The position numbers and the translations under genes are program-made. The notes under the pieces were generated by a model. That model was not told the DNA's origin, did no database searches, and saw only the letters and a program-made list of their open reading frames with translations. Below, piece after piece: positions 23,766 to 36,536 of a stretch of 64,000 nucleotides of DNA (position 1 is its first letter; each line of letters begins with the position of its first letter). Source of the DNA: Capitulum mitella (lineage: Eukaryota > Arthropoda > Thecostraca > Pollicipedomorpha > Pollicipedidae); contig CP099839.1 of the NCBI GenBank assembly GCA_030062745.1, forward strand, positions 26,339,324-26,403,323, in the 5' to 3' direction.

Positions 23766-26700
23766 AACCGGAATTCTTTACTAGTCTCCCAGTGATGGCA
23801 GCGAGCAGTTTCATGGGGATGCATGAGGTTTCTGTCTGGGATTTAGCGGGTACGAGATTATTAACCAGACGTTCCTTTGATATTGTCAAGAAGCATTATT
23901 CTCGAAAATCAGAGCATTGTATAAACGCATGAAATATTATCGAAGAGTCACAAAACAGGAATGATGCGAACAGATTTCACACTAAATAATTTTGAAGAAA
24001 CAGAGTTTTCGTTGGTTTTGAATAGAGCTGTTGGGCTGAAAACAAAGTGTTAAAACGAATCATTAAATACAGATTCAAAATTCATTTAAAATCCCCATGT
24101 GTTTTTGTCAGACATTAGTACTTATTCGAAGAATACCCGGACCTCTCTGAATAAAAAATCCTTAAAAAGATAATAATTCGATCTTTACTGGTAGGTCTTG
24201 GTCGTTGGTTTTCAGGGTGCTTATAGTTTAAAGGCCTCGTGCATCCATATATTTGAAAATTTGCACATTGCTCCTTGTCTGCTTTAATGACGGCGAAAAT
24301 GTTATTCGTCACGAAAAGGCAGCCTAGCCCTAGACGTTTTGCCACGACAAGAAAGCTGGTACTGTAGACTAGAGTGCAAGTGAATATTTGTTGCGTGCGA
24401 CTGAGGACGTCATTAGTCGCGTTCCAGCCCTTGAACCCATTCGTCTACGCAGAGGGGCAGGGAGATGCCGAAATTTACCGCAGTGGGGAATGGGTTTGTC
24501 GGTGTTATTTTCGGGTATCCCGGGTCCCGTCCTTTTCGTTTCGCTTTCATCGTTTAGGAACATTTCATCTGCTTTTGTTGTGTGCTCGTAAATATTTGAG
24601 GAACTCGTGACCTCCGTTGGTCTTCAGTCCCTCTTGACCAATGCCTGACGATCCGGTCCTCATCGGGTAATGATCTGAGCCTGTCGTAAAGAGTCAGACC
24701 GTTCGATCCTGCACGCTCTGAAATGTAACTCGTGTCCAGTCCCCAGAGACAGAGAGAGAAAAGGTTTGCTTCCATTTTTGTTAAGATGCAAAATGCATGC
24801 GAAAAACAAGACTGTTTGAAACCTATGCTGTTTTTAAAAGAGCTCAAGGATGGCTTATTTGTTCCAGACATCGACTTGGAGGAACACAATCGTTCGTAGG
24901 TGACCAAAACGTCACACTGAACGCCGTGTTATAGTTTTTTCTTTGTATGGAATCCATGGAGAGTCCGATTCTTCCTGACTCAGTCTCCTCCCGAGCCAAA
25001 ACTGGGCACCAATTTCCCTCCCGGTGTGCGTGACACTATGAGATCCTGGTCAAAGAGGCGTCGGACCATTCCACAGTTACCGATCAGTTGTTGGCCTCAG
25101 GTCGTGAGCCGAAGGTCGCGCGTGCCCGCTGCCGCCACCGAGGCCCTGCTTTGCCCGCGGTGAACTGGCGCAAAACGTGCTCGTCCATCACATCATGGAC
25201 AAAAGCCATTTGGGCCGGGGTATAGCTTTGTTAGGAGAGAGCTGTCGGACGAAGCGTGGCCGAACGTTACCCTTTCACCAGGCCAAAAGCGACAATAGCT
25301 AACGAAACCGTTTTTCGGTTGCGCTTTTTCCTAAAAGTTGTCAGATGGCGATTTAAATCGAGGCATGCGATTTAACTGCGAGGTATGCAAGTGAAGCGAG
25401 CTTCCACGCCACAAATGAGCGGCGGAGAGAACAACTACATGAGACGGGCGGGGCGACCGGGATACTTTCCCAGTCTGGTTGCAGTCTCCGATATTAAAGT
25501 GTGCTTGCGTTAAAGTCTGCATACCAGTTTTCTCCTCTCGTTAGAAAGGGAAAGGGAAGATACTAAAAAAACTAACGCCGTGAGACTACTTCGAGAACGC
25601 CCAAATAATCTGTTAGAGTGGTGCTGCGAACAAAAACCAAAACAGGCATTAAAAAACAATGCAAAAGCAAGTAGGCACGATAACAGCGATGGAGACTAGG
25701 AACGATTGACAAAACTGGCGCTTGATCATCATAGTTTGATGCTTCTGAGCACTATGGTGCTTTTTTCCCGCGCTCACTGCATTTTTTGTTTTTTGAAAAT
25801 GATTGCAGCCCTCGACATATTAATCGCGACTTATTAAGATAGCGGCATCCGACATCTCCGTTTTTTTTCTGCCACAGAATTCCGTAACCAAACGGCGAAG
25901 AGTCGTCAATGTTTTAATCCCCATAAATGAATAAATTACGCACGTTTATTTTTTCTTCCTTGTAGCAGCCATCAAAGGGAGTTTGAATATCATGGCACAA
26001 GTACAGTGATGTCTGCGATTCTGCCATTTTTTCGGAAACCGTATTTACCATTTATTCATTTGCGTGTCCCACTGGTCTGGAACGGAATGGCGCCTAAAGC
26101 AGAGGCGGTGCTAGGTCATAAAAAAATGGCAAAGCAAATTTGTCTTATCCTGCCAATACCCTGCACTATCTCGCTGACGTTTCAGACTGATTCAGTTGCG
26201 GTTTTGTTCATATGTTTTCACGGATCTAAGCAATTCAAACCCGTTTGCCTTCTTATCTGCAATGTGCTTCCATAGAAGAAAGTGGTTTTGCCTTCACTAT
26301 GTCGAAATCGATCAAGCCATCAGCCGTGCGGCTGGTACACCCCGTTCAAGAATGCTCTTGCCTGTTCTGTCTCAGGTCATGGTTGAATGATCAGTAAGTC
26401 GCTAAAAAACGCAGTTCCGAGTTCAGCAAGACATTACCAATTACTATTTCAGCAGCATGAATATGTTTCTATGCGCGGCCTCGCGCAAATTTAAAAAAAA
26501 GGCTGGAGATTCAAGGCGCAGAAAGATCCTGCAGCGTCATTTAGATCGGAGCCTGGGGAAAAGATTTCATGTTTAGGAAGGTTGGGTCGTGGGGTTACGA
26601 TCCACGCAATGACAAGCTAGGCATAACATGAATCCTGATCCTAGTGCTACAACTTAAACACATTTGGGTTAAAAAACACATTAGGGTTAAACGTACGAAA

Positions 26701-29700
26701 AAAACGGGCAAAGATGACAAATCTTAAAGCCATTTAAGCACTTAAAAACTGAGCTGACTTAAGTGATTGACTTAACTGATTGACTAATTTAACTCTTAAG
26801 GACTGCGTTGAATTTATTGATTGATATAATTGATTTACTACGATTTAAATTGACTTTTTATTGATGTTTAAGCACTTGAACCACCCATACCCATGGGTGT
26901 AGAAGGGGGGGAGCATGGCCACCCCATTTCAGGGGGATTTGACATTAGCCGTTTGGGGAAAACGCCTTTGGCCCCGTGCCTTTTTCCGGATGCTCCTAGC
27001 CCTGCACCTACCCAACGAAAGCAGCCCTTTTTAAAAATACGATTTCCTAGTCGTTGGTTGAAACAGCTTATGATACGAACGATTAAAGCAATAAGCAAGT
27101 ACACAAATTGTCAGCAACCAAACATATGGCCAACAGCATTCAACATGAGGCAAAGTCGCAGCCTGGCAGTTCTTTTATTCGGCGAAGTAAGCAAGATCCT
27201 AGAACCAGAGCGTAGTTGTTTGCGTTGAACCAGTAAGGCAGTTATACAGGAACATTGCAGATCCACGAAACCTGGTAATCGCATCGCATGATGAAATACG
27301 CTATGTATGGTCCTGCAAACAAACTCGTTACGAAATGTAAAAATGCACAGCACAGGTTGACAGCTGAAAGTCACAAGCGGCCCACGGCCATCCACGAACG
27401 TCCGGCACTGTAGCCCGGCGTGACGTCACTCCCGGCTGCCCCACACCTCGCTCCCCAGCCAGCTGACGTAACACGGGTGGCCGTCTGGCGTCGGCCTGGC
27501 CGGGGTGCGCCCGGTCGAGCACACAGAGCGGCTCGCTGCGGTTGCCCAGCATTGATTTTTTTTGTCGAGCCGAGCCGGCCGGTCCGCGCCGACTGAGCGG
27601 CCGCTGTCAGGGACCTTGGTCCCGCAGCCGAGCAGAGTCCCCACGTCCGACAATGGAGCCGCGCGGTGCGCTCCACCGCTTCTCCCGTGCGGAACAACGG
27701 CGCCGACCGCAGAATTGCTGACGGCCGCCCCCCCCCCCCTCCGCGGGGGTGACGAAAACGACCCGTCACGGTCTCGGGAGGGCGTTCTGTCGGCAGCCGG
27801 GCGGGCGGCGGCGCCGGAAAAGCGCCGCTGGGTGGAGTCCAGGCCCCCGTCTGCGACGTCCGGGACGGTCCAGATTGGTCGGGGGGGGGGGACGTGACCC
27901 GGACGCAGAGGTCAGGCCGAGGGCGTCACCGCGCCGTCTCTTCCCAGGGCGACACGACTCCAGACCTCAGAGGCTGCTTCGGAACCGCATTGTTTTCGGA
28001 GGAGAAATCTACTTCAGTCGTTTTCCCGCAGCTCTGTAGGGTGCAGGTAAGTATTCCTGAGCATTAGACGCAGACTGTCCCGGCTGCCATTCCCCTGTCT
28101 TCGTAGTGCCGTCACCGTCCAGCGCTGGATTCGCTTGTGAGGTATAGGTTTTGGAGATGGAGAGCGTGATGCTCCGGTAACAGAGATGAGCCTAGTGAAG
28201 ACGATCGTTAGTGGCTTTTTCCCGCGATATGGGATGTGTTAATCCGACATTGTCGGCATTCATATTCCGCGTCACGTATTTATTATCGAAGTTTGTTTAG
28301 AATGCAAATGCAGACTGTTTGGTAGTCCTGAAACGACACCTTGCGTCGCCTAAAGCATGCTTCCAGTTCTGAAGACATTATGTGACGTGACGAAAGCTCA
28401 GAGTGAATCAATGGTCCCATACACAATCTTTTTTTCATTACATGACCCATTTAAGGCTATCTGATTTTTTGAAATGTATTCAGACTGAAATGTATTGCTC
28501 ACTGACGCAAGCAATGGTGATAGGCATTGTGCAAAAATGCATCTTTTCGACAAATAGCACCACAACCATCAGCAATTTCTCTCAGCCTGTTTCATCAGAC
28601 GTTCGCTGGCTTTCGTGACCCACTGCTTCTTCGGACCATGTCCGCTGTCAGTTTTCCTGCACAATCAACCTTATAAGGCGAGCAGCATATTCGCATGCTG
28701 CAACAAATACAGCCAGCTTGGCGCGGTTGGCCAGTTTGGTTCACACCAACGGAGAAAACCTTATGTTGGCGTTTCAAGTCTGGACGTGCTTTTCCGAGGG
28801 AAAATTAAGGCAAACTTCTGAAATCTGCATTGAAAGGATTTTCTGTATACTGGACAACTGTGCCACTTTCCAAGTTTCAGTTACATTCGTATCAGGCTTA
28901 GCTATGTGTGTAACGCGGCATGCGTCATTTTACATTGATTTCCGAACAAAGTGTGAACCCAGTGTGTGAAAAGCCACTCAGCCATCATCAGGACGATGTA
29001 CGGAAGCTATCGCCTCCGCCAGTGCTGCCATCTAGATAACCGTCTCCGGCCTCTGATCTGGTCGGTTTTTCCGTCACTGCTGCGGTGCAAGCCACCGTTC
29101 GGGGAAAAACGTCGCGCTTGCTGTGGGCTTGAGGCTCTGAGGAGTGTTGTGCTCTCTAAACCGGTACATTGGTCCTTTACCACAATTTTTGTCCGAATGC
29201 GAATAAGACCACAAGTAACTGACGCTGTCACAGCCGATTGCTACTTTGCTGCACTTCTCGTGAACTGCCTGCACAGATAAGCGGTAAAAGATATTGGTAA
29301 ACGACCAAGAAGGCGGTTGTGCCAACATACATGTATTATCATTGTGCAGCATACGTTTATTGCAGGAATGTGTACAACGAGGCAGTCTCTGCTTACGCCC
29401 ACGTCTTTTTGCCCGTCTGACAGAGAAACATATTGCAAAATATGGCGAAGACTGATTAGATGGCCAAAAGAAAAGCTTTATTTGGCGTCCCCACAAAATA
29501 CTCCGCCTTCCGTTCAATGGAATGTTCAAACCGGGTCGGGCTGAAGCAGAAAAGTACGGACGCGCGCTAATATTTAAGGCTCATGCCCTACGTCAACATT
29601 AATTGCTTGCGTCGCTCACGACCAAAATGTGAACAGTGCTTCAATGCACAGGACGGGCAACAGGCTCTCCAGACGTGTTCACCATAACAGCATGGCAAAA

Positions 29701-30318
29701 GATTTGATGGCACAGACTACATAAATAAAAAGTCGAACACACTACATTATTCTTCGCGTCGTTTTGTTCAAAAATAACTGAAAAAGTATTCTGGACTTCA
29801 GTGATTAAATCCACAGCTGACACACTAGATTTTCCCCATCGGATCCAGAAATAAGCGATATGGTTAAACTCGAGGCCATTAAGATGATATGAAATCTATT
29901 TCACAAAAACCTCCAAGAGGGGATCATACACCATTAATATAAGCACCTCAATACTGCTGGTAACCCAACGCCACCACAACTGTCAGAGGTCTCCGATTCG
30001 ACCTTGTCATTTGGGACATTTATCGATACTGACAAACAGCTTCTGATGGAGTTACAAATAAATGCCCATGTCCACCGGAGAAACGCACAAGTACACCTCC
30101 GCAAAGAGATCCTCCAAAAGACTTCGAGAGTGGCGACCGCTCTGAAAGGAAACGTGGGGTCCACACCAGGCGATTAATGAAAAGCAAGGCGCAAACCCGA
30201 GCAACCACGACAATCAACCAACGCGAGTTGAGCAGCGAACGGATGCGGGTCCGCCGGCCACTTCGCTCAGCCGTTACCGACAGCCGACGCGATCACGGTG
30301 CACACCCGCTCCGCCGGC

Positions 30319-31491
30319 CTACACCCAGTCCCTGGGGTTCTTCAGCACCTCGGTGAGCTTGGCCTCGCGCGAGCCCGGTTGCGGCGCGTGCATGTACTCC
30401 CAGCGGGCGACCAGCGGCAGCGACATCAGGATGCTCTCGTAGCGCGCGCCCGGCGTGAACAGGCCGAACTTGGTGCCGCGGTCGTAGATCAGGTTGAACT
30501 CGACGTAGCGGCCGCGCCGGAGCAGCTGCCACTGGCGCTCGGCGTAGCCGTAGCCGTCGTCCTTGTGGCGGCGCAGCAGCGGGATGTAGGACGGGATCAC
30601 GGCCTCGGCGCACGACTCGACGAACAGGAACGCCTTCTCCTTGCTCGGCTTGTCGACGTCGTCGAAGAAGATGCCGCCGATGCCGCGCCGCTCGTGCCGG
30701 TGCTTGACGACGAAGTAATCGTCGCACCACTTCTTGAAGCGCGCGTAGTACGTGGAGTTGTGCTTGTCGCAGGCGCTCTTCAGCGTCGAGTGGAAATGCG
30801 CGGCGTCCTCCTCGTTCAGGTAATAGGGCGTAAGGTCGGTGCCACCGCCGAACCACCAGCCCCGCGGCTTACCCTCCTCGTCCTGCACCTCGAAGTAGCG
30901 GTAGTTGAAGTGGATGGTCGGCACGAACGGGTTGCTCGGGTGCACCACCGAGCTCACGCCTGCCGCGAAGAATGGCAGCTTCTTGCCCTCGGGCAGCTGC
31001 TTGCCACGCGCGTTCATCTGCGCCACGGCCGGCGGCGGCAGCGCGCCGTGCACCACGGAGATGTTGACGCCGGCCTTCTCGAACACCTGGCCGTCTTGCA
31101 GCACGCAAGAGATGCCGCCGCCACCCTCCTTGCGCAGCCAGCGGTCCACCCGGAAGCGGGCCTCGCTCGTCTCCTCCGCCTCCAGCGCCCGGCAGAATTC
31201 CGCCTGGATGCGCAGGATCAGTAGCTCCATGCGAATCTTCATGTCCCCGCGCTGGGAGATGATCGTGTCCATGCTAGAGATGGGCTCGGCCATGAACTTA
31301 CCAGTGTCGATCGGTCTGATCGCCTGCGCGTTCTCCGCGACGGAGATGCGGCTCACTCCGTAGCCGACGGCGGCGCTCCCGGCTACGAAGCACGTGAAGG
31401 CCTTCTGATTGCTTTTGCTTTTGATGAACCACAGTCCAGAGGAGACAACAGCCCGCGCCGGGCCGCTGGCCATCAAAACGCTCCCGAACAT
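30319..31491 (-). CDS. CPOX: Coproporphyrinogen-III oxidase, mitochondrial
   Basis: The 390-residue product carries out oxygen-dependent decarboxylation of coproporphyrinogen III to protoporphyrinogen IX, the sixth haem-synthesis step, in the mitochondrial intermembrane space. Family blocks are all present: GISCVLQDG (127-135), [16 protein letters not shown] (183-198), [14 protein letters not shown] (212-225), FKKWCDDYF (252-260), [12 protein letters not shown] (267-278) and [17 protein letters not shown] (327-343). The N-terminal 65 residues are basic and hydrophobic (15-45), fitting a targeting presequence. The chosen ATG lies 26 bases after a good splice acceptor (intron end at 31518) and has A at -3. 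The frame runs 29 codons further upstream, but that segment is intronic by this model. The whole coding region is one exon, unusual for animals. It is divergent to the carrier gene at 36.5 kb. Confidence 0.97.
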   Translation of the reverse strand: MFGSVLMASGPARAVVSSGLWFIKSKSNQKAFTCFVAGSAAVGYGVSRISVAENAQAIRPIDTGKFMAEPISSMDTIISQRGDMKIRMELLILRIQAEFCRALEAEETSEARFRVDRWLRKEGGGGISCVLQDGQVFEKAGVNISVVHGALPPPAVAQMNARGKQLPEGKKLPFFAAGVSSVVHPSNPFVPTIHFNYRYFEVQDEEGKPRGWWFGGGTDLTPYYLNEEDAAHFHSTLKSACDKHNSTYYARFKKWCDDYFVVKHRHERRGIGGIFFDDVDKPSKEKAFLFVESCAEAVIPSYIPLLRRHKDDGYGYAERQWQLLRRGRYVEFNLIYDRGTKFGLFTPGARYESILMSLPLVARWEYMHAPQPGSREAKLTEVLKNPRDWV

Positions 31492-31517
31492 TGTTGCAAT
31501 AGTTTCAGCTACTTGGT

Positions 31518-33480
31518 CTGGAAATGAGATGACGAGTTTACATGTCAGAAGCCCAATGTTAAGCAGAGATTGCTGCACCGACCCTCAATCCCACACACAA
31601 TGGTGCAGCTCAAGGTGCGGTGTGTGCAAAAGGGGGTGAAAGTTCAATGCACCGACATTAATGACACAGCTGCATGGTGTGGTGCACCAATCTGTTTAAC
31701 TAGCAGGTAAACATAAGATCCAAATATCAAGTACCAAATGCCATAAATCTGCCCTGCCCAGCCAACAGCTCCAGTGCAATCCCAACTTGGCTGCCATAGA
31801 CTGTGATCTCAGGAATGTTGAATTCAAAACCTTTGTCCATATAAAACAAATCAAAATTACATGCCCTTTACCGCTACAAAAGCTGTTGTTAGGAAAACAA
31901 GAATCAAGACAAAGGTTGGGACAGTATGGAGTTTGTACTACACTGGATTCTGTGAAACCTAAGGTAGAACATGGACCTTGAACCTAGGATAGAACATGGG
32001 GATAAACTTAGGATATAACTGGAATACATCCTTATTTACTTAGGATATAATAAGTTATCATTACAAGATAATTCCCTTCTGCACAAATCCAATCAATGAT
32101 GCATAACAATGACTACACACTTACCACATGAGTAACAGTGGCAAAAACAAAGCAACTTTGCAAGTGAATGACACCATTTGTGAATCAATAGTTTTAATAT
32201 ATAATAATATAATAGAATCAATAGTGGTATTTTGTGGTTGACAATCAGGTGTGTTTCAAGAATATTTTTAATTTCCTGGCTGACAACCACATCATGAAAA
32301 TACAGGCAACTATGAGTGGGCATTGTTGCCATCCTATAGGAGGAAACATGCAGCTGAAGTAATAGTACATAAAGGGACATGTCAGGTTAGGTTACACTGT
32401 TAAAAGCTATGGCATGATGATAACACACAGAAGAACTTTCATAGCTATTGCAGAAACCCAATTCAATGAAAGCTGTCTTTTTGCTAATTAGGTACTGGTT
32501 CAGCACACCTGACTTCTCTTTATTTCAGAAATATACACAGTTGCCAAGTCATATTCCATTCTGCACACCATGTCAGTGAGATACTTGGGGCATCCTCAAT
32601 TCTCCCCCTGCTCTGTGTGGGACATGAGGCATGAACCTAGCCTATCTCTTAAACATGGCATCTCACCATGTAGGCCACTTCATTTTGTAATACACCACAG
32701 CCTGACTTATCATTCTAAGCACATTTTTTTCCTTAAAATGAGCCATCTATGGTCCAAATAGGACAGATGTAGCATGTTGATGCAAATGCTGTGTAATGAA
32801 CAATCTTTTTTTACAAAGATCATTGTGGCCATGTACACCCTGATCCAACTCACTGAACAGCAACACAATGCTACATGAAGGTGAACTGTACTGCCTTTAT
32901 TTCAATGGTTCTGCCCAAATGTTTTTGGAAGCTGGCCCAAAATGGGTTCTCTATCTCTTCAATATCCTTTTGAGACCTTCCATGATTTGCAAACTGGGTC
33001 AAATTGGTTGTTTCAAAAGATACAACATGGAAGAAAAGACTAACAGGAGGTACAGTGCGCACCACCAACCAACACTAGAAATCCCAAAAAAACCTCCTGA
33101 AGGACTTTTGTATCACCTGTCATCACACTTGAGAGTGCTAACTAAAATATTTCCAGATGACAAGCCACCAGCCAACAATGCCCATCAGTTATTACTGGGA
33201 TGAGCAGCAAGGGCATTAGAGACAGACAGATGGACTGGAGGAAATAGGGAGAATATGCTGTATAAACATACAAAAGTCTGGCATGACCCAACTAACTCTT
33301 GAGACATTCCTTTTGCATGTCAGCAAGACACACATTTTTGTTATGGCCTCATCTTTACTTCTAGCATCAGTCTTACATGAAAACTGTTGATTCTTGGGCA
33401 TAAAATGGTTGTCCCTGTCAAAAGACCCTTCCAAATGTGGTGCAGGTTATCACATTTTCAAACGACTGACTGATGCCTGA
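31518..33480 (-). other. CpG-depleted 5' intron/leader region of CPOX
   Basis: The minus-strand acceptor ending at 31518 shows that an intron lies upstream of the CPOX coding exon. About 1.9 kb here contains only around five CpG dinucleotides by eye, against dozens per kb on either side of the CPOX and SLC25A44 region. That is the footprint of long-term CpG methylation and matches a transcribed methylated 5' region. The first exon and donor were not fixed; GTAAGT on the minus strand near 32120 is one candidate donor. Confidence 0.5.
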
Positions 33481-34320
33481 CCAGACACAACACTTGACTC
33501 AAGACACCGGCGCTTGACTTTGTTTGTTGTGGGTTAGGACGCACAGCCTCTTGGGCTCAAGCATCCGTATTTTGAGTCAGGTCGTGTCTCGTCGGGCGTC
33601 AGTCAGTCGTCTGACGGACGCTTGGCACAAGAGGCTGTGCGTCCTAGCTCGCAACAAGCATTTACGACCTCATGCAACACGAACCATCAACGATTTCGTT
33701 CTGTCGTCCTGAACAAGGCCAAAAGCCAAGAAATATTAAATTACTGTCCGAAAATGCACAAATGGGCAGTTCTATACCACCGACAACTTCCTTACGCTTC
33801 TGTCCCACCCGTTCCCGCGGCGCTCATGGAAATTCATGATAGCGGTGAAGCTCCAGTATAGCAATGTCAACAGTCCCTTACTATCACCCATGTCACGTCA
33901 GATATAAATGATCATTTGGAAATTATGTCATTATCCTTTATTTGTATAAAACACTAATTTTCCCAAGAAACCAGGCTGGAAAATTTATCAAATTGCTAAA
34001 CCTTCAAAAGAACGCCATTAGCTTTCATCTATTTACATTATAATTCGAGAATTATTAAGAAATTGTTGATGACGTCAAAACAAACACTTTAAACAAAATT
34101 ATTTTAGATTGAGACTCAAAATGGCGAGTTTAAGACAAGCACACCACGGTTTTCCGAGTGTTTTCGTCGTAATCCAACTGTCTTTAAGGCCTTGACCTTA
34201 TTCTAGGAAAAACACCTCGCTGTAAAGATGTACGCACGAGTACGAAACTGATTTTCATAGTGCGTTTCAGGCAACTGGTATTATGTGCCCTGAATGCACG
34301 GGAGATACAAAAAACTCAGT
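33480..34320. promoter_or_regulatory. Putative shared promoter region of divergent CPOX and SLC25A44 genes
   Basis: CpG returns to ordinary density here (about 40 by eye) between two CpG-poor blocks. It lies between a minus-strand gene whose 5' intron ends at 31518 and a plus-strand gene whose first coding exon begins at 36528. A perfect CRE octamer TGACGTCA sits at 34070-34077 and an AAAATGGCG word near 34119-34127 resembles a YY1 site. No TATA box was seen, as expected for housekeeping genes. Transcription starts are not resolved. Confidence 0.45.
33524..33657. repeat. Long inverted repeat (hairpin)
   Basis: Arms at about 33524-33562 and 33620-33657 are inverted copies. They include a perfect 18-bp core (AGGACGCACAGCCTCTTG at 33536-33553 with its complement at 33628-33645) and near-matching flanks, separated by a loop of about 57 bases. 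It lies at the CPOX-side edge of the putative shared promoter. It may be a fold-back element remnant or a transcribed hairpin; there is no coding content. Confidence 0.8.
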
Positions 34321-36527
34321 GTGAATATTGTATGTGTTCTTTCTGGTTTTTAGCTAATGGTTGCCTGTATCTCTCTCGGAAAGAGACATAGGTGCTGGTT
34401 TCATGATTCATGGGACTTTTTTGATATTTTGACACATGAGTGAATGCAAAGACTGAAGTCCAAGAGAAGCTCAGGGATGGCCCAGTACTGCACAACGTGA
34501 TATCATTGTCGACAGAATACACCTCCAGTAAAATGTGCTTTGGTGGTGGCCATTTGTGTATCTAGGTGTTGCATGTCTCTGCCAAAGAAATGTGACTGCA
34601 AATGTGGAAAAGGAGATTTGTTTTGTTATGGCTCAGGAAGTCTTGTCTTTGGGGACCAAGATCATGACTTATAGCTTTTATTAAATGAGACAAGTCTGTC
34701 ATTGTTCCTTTTTTACCAAAACATTGAAATAAGACCATATGCTTAACTCTGGAGGCGTGATTAGGGATACACAAGACAACTGCAATGTGCCAAACATCAC
34801 CTCACATCATAATTTTCACATATATCAATGTTATCCATTGCTGCAGGATTGCTCATCTTGCTCCATGCTTTCCTTCATGTCCACATGTACTTTTGCACCC
34901 AGAATCAGTTTCTACACTCAACACCATCAAAATATGCACCTGAAATCCCAAGTGTGCCATCATTGTTCATCTAAAATTTGGCATGTTGTTTGCTGTGTAG
35001 TGGTGGTGAAGATTTTGTAGTATCTCACATATCATATGCTTGCTGCGTATGATCTCTTTTCATTCTTTGCCTCTCCCAGTGAATGTTTGAATGACATTAT
35101 GTATTTGCCTTTAGTCACTGATCTGTTTTTTGTCCATTGCATTGATTTACTTAATGATCAGTCATTACACAGTTTGATCAGCAGTTGGTTTTCTGATCCT
35201 AAGATGAAGAAGCTCAAGGAGGAGGTCAGGGAAGACCATTTATTGAAGGCAGAATTTAACTTGTTAATGTAGGGCAATAATAGCAGCCCGCAAATACATA
35301 ACATTTCTTTTTTATTTTATAATTGTCATATTTCATAACTTCTCATTTGTACCTCATATTTATAACTTTTTTTGCTTTTTGTGCATCTTTTTTAGATATC
35401 TGAAGGTGCGTAGTGTGCAGACCATTGTCCATGCCACATGGAACATTTTGCATATGTTGCGAACCTTGGCCCACATGCCTGTATATCTTCTTTGGACCCC
35501 TGACCTTCAGCAGATAGGAGGGATTTTCACTGGCACCAGTGGCAAGGGAGTGGTGGGCACCCCTCACCATTTGGCCCCTAATTTAGCTATATCAGGGTTA
35601 AAAAGGCAATGTATAGCTATATGCCTTAGGAATCTACTAGTGTCCCATTTGACCCTGTCAGCTTAACCAGTGACCTTCCAGATGAGGTCACACTTAATGC
35701 TCGGGAATGGTAAGTTAATTTTCTTGAGTTGAAAATGACACATTTGGGGCAAAATAGTCCTAAATTCATCTCTGTTATATTCAGCATGAACTTTGTATAG
35801 GAATGTTCTAAAACGAAAAAGGCGATTTTAGGTCATTGACCTTGTTTCACCTTAAAAAAAGCCATTGGCCTGATCTAAGTGGCTGATTCGCATCTGGATG
35901 GCCTTCTGAACCAATTTCATGCTCATCATGTGCCATTTTTGCAAGCCTATAACCCTAAAACAGTGAAAAGCCAAAATGGGATGAAAAATTGCTCTGCAAT
36001 CCTTCAATAATGATGCCATAGCTGGGTTGTCTCGCATGACTTGTGGTCACCTTTTTTAAAACATGTGCAATGAATGTATTGTCAGCTATGCAAAATTTCA
36101 TGGCATTGTGATGTACCTTATTGCTGTGGCCCTGGAAACACTGTTTTTTGGGGGGGGAGTTGGCATCCAACCCTGGTCTGGGGAGGTGTTATGTCTTAAT
36201 ATTCATTTTCCCATGTTGTTGACAAAAAAATAGAAAAGGTTGGGAAGAGCTACAGAAAAATTGTTTGCCCATATGACTGATCCAATTGATCTGACTGGAT
36301 CCAACTGATGCAAGTTCTGAGGGTTGCAGTAGTTCTCCTATTGCTCCTGCAGGCATGTTAACATTTGAAATGGCAACATGAATATTATGTGTGGTGTTTG
36401 GTGGTCACCTGAGATTTACTCCATTTTAAGCACTTTTCATGCCAATTTAACAGGTTTCTTTGTTTTTCATTCATGTTTGTTACCATTTTTCTGTGTCAGC
36501 ATGATTGCCCCTATGTCTTTTTCCCAG
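34320..36527 (+). other. CpG-depleted 5' leader/intron region of the carrier gene
   Basis: About 2.2 kb with roughly a dozen CpGs by eye, TG/CA-enriched and free of credible coding exons. It ends at the acceptor (AG at 36526-36527) of the first coding exon, so it should contain an untranslated first exon and intron 1. A G run lies at about 36153-36159. Confidence 0.45.
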
Positions 36528-36536
36528 TGGCCTGTG

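Larger units (their letters stand above)
20722..30318. other. Long intergenic stretch, no supported gene
   Basis: Mostly AT-rich with short frames. Notable pieces: a 70-bp tandem duplication near 21.3 kb; a GT-rich patch at 22570-22595; a degenerate candidate mobile-element remnant at 23588-23765; and a GC-rich CpG-dense patch at 27400-27950 with TGACGTCA at 27421-27428. The patch is followed by a TCAGT word (28014) and a perfect donor CAG/GTAAGT at 28046/28047, which may be an untranslated first exon of a plus-strand transcript. TTTATT at 29477-29482 could be the poly(A) signal of the downstream minus-strand oxidase gene. No coding exon could be supported. Confidence 0.45.

Noticed and set aside
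26560..26640. tRNA-like B-box (GGTTACGATCC)
   Set aside because: No A box at the right distance and no cloverleaf pairing could be drawn.
30298..31224. 308-codon plus-strand open frame over CPOX
   Set aside because: It is antisense to the well-supported oxidase, is low-complexity Leu/Val/Ala/Arg sequence with no domain, and is explained by GC-rich third positions of the real gene.
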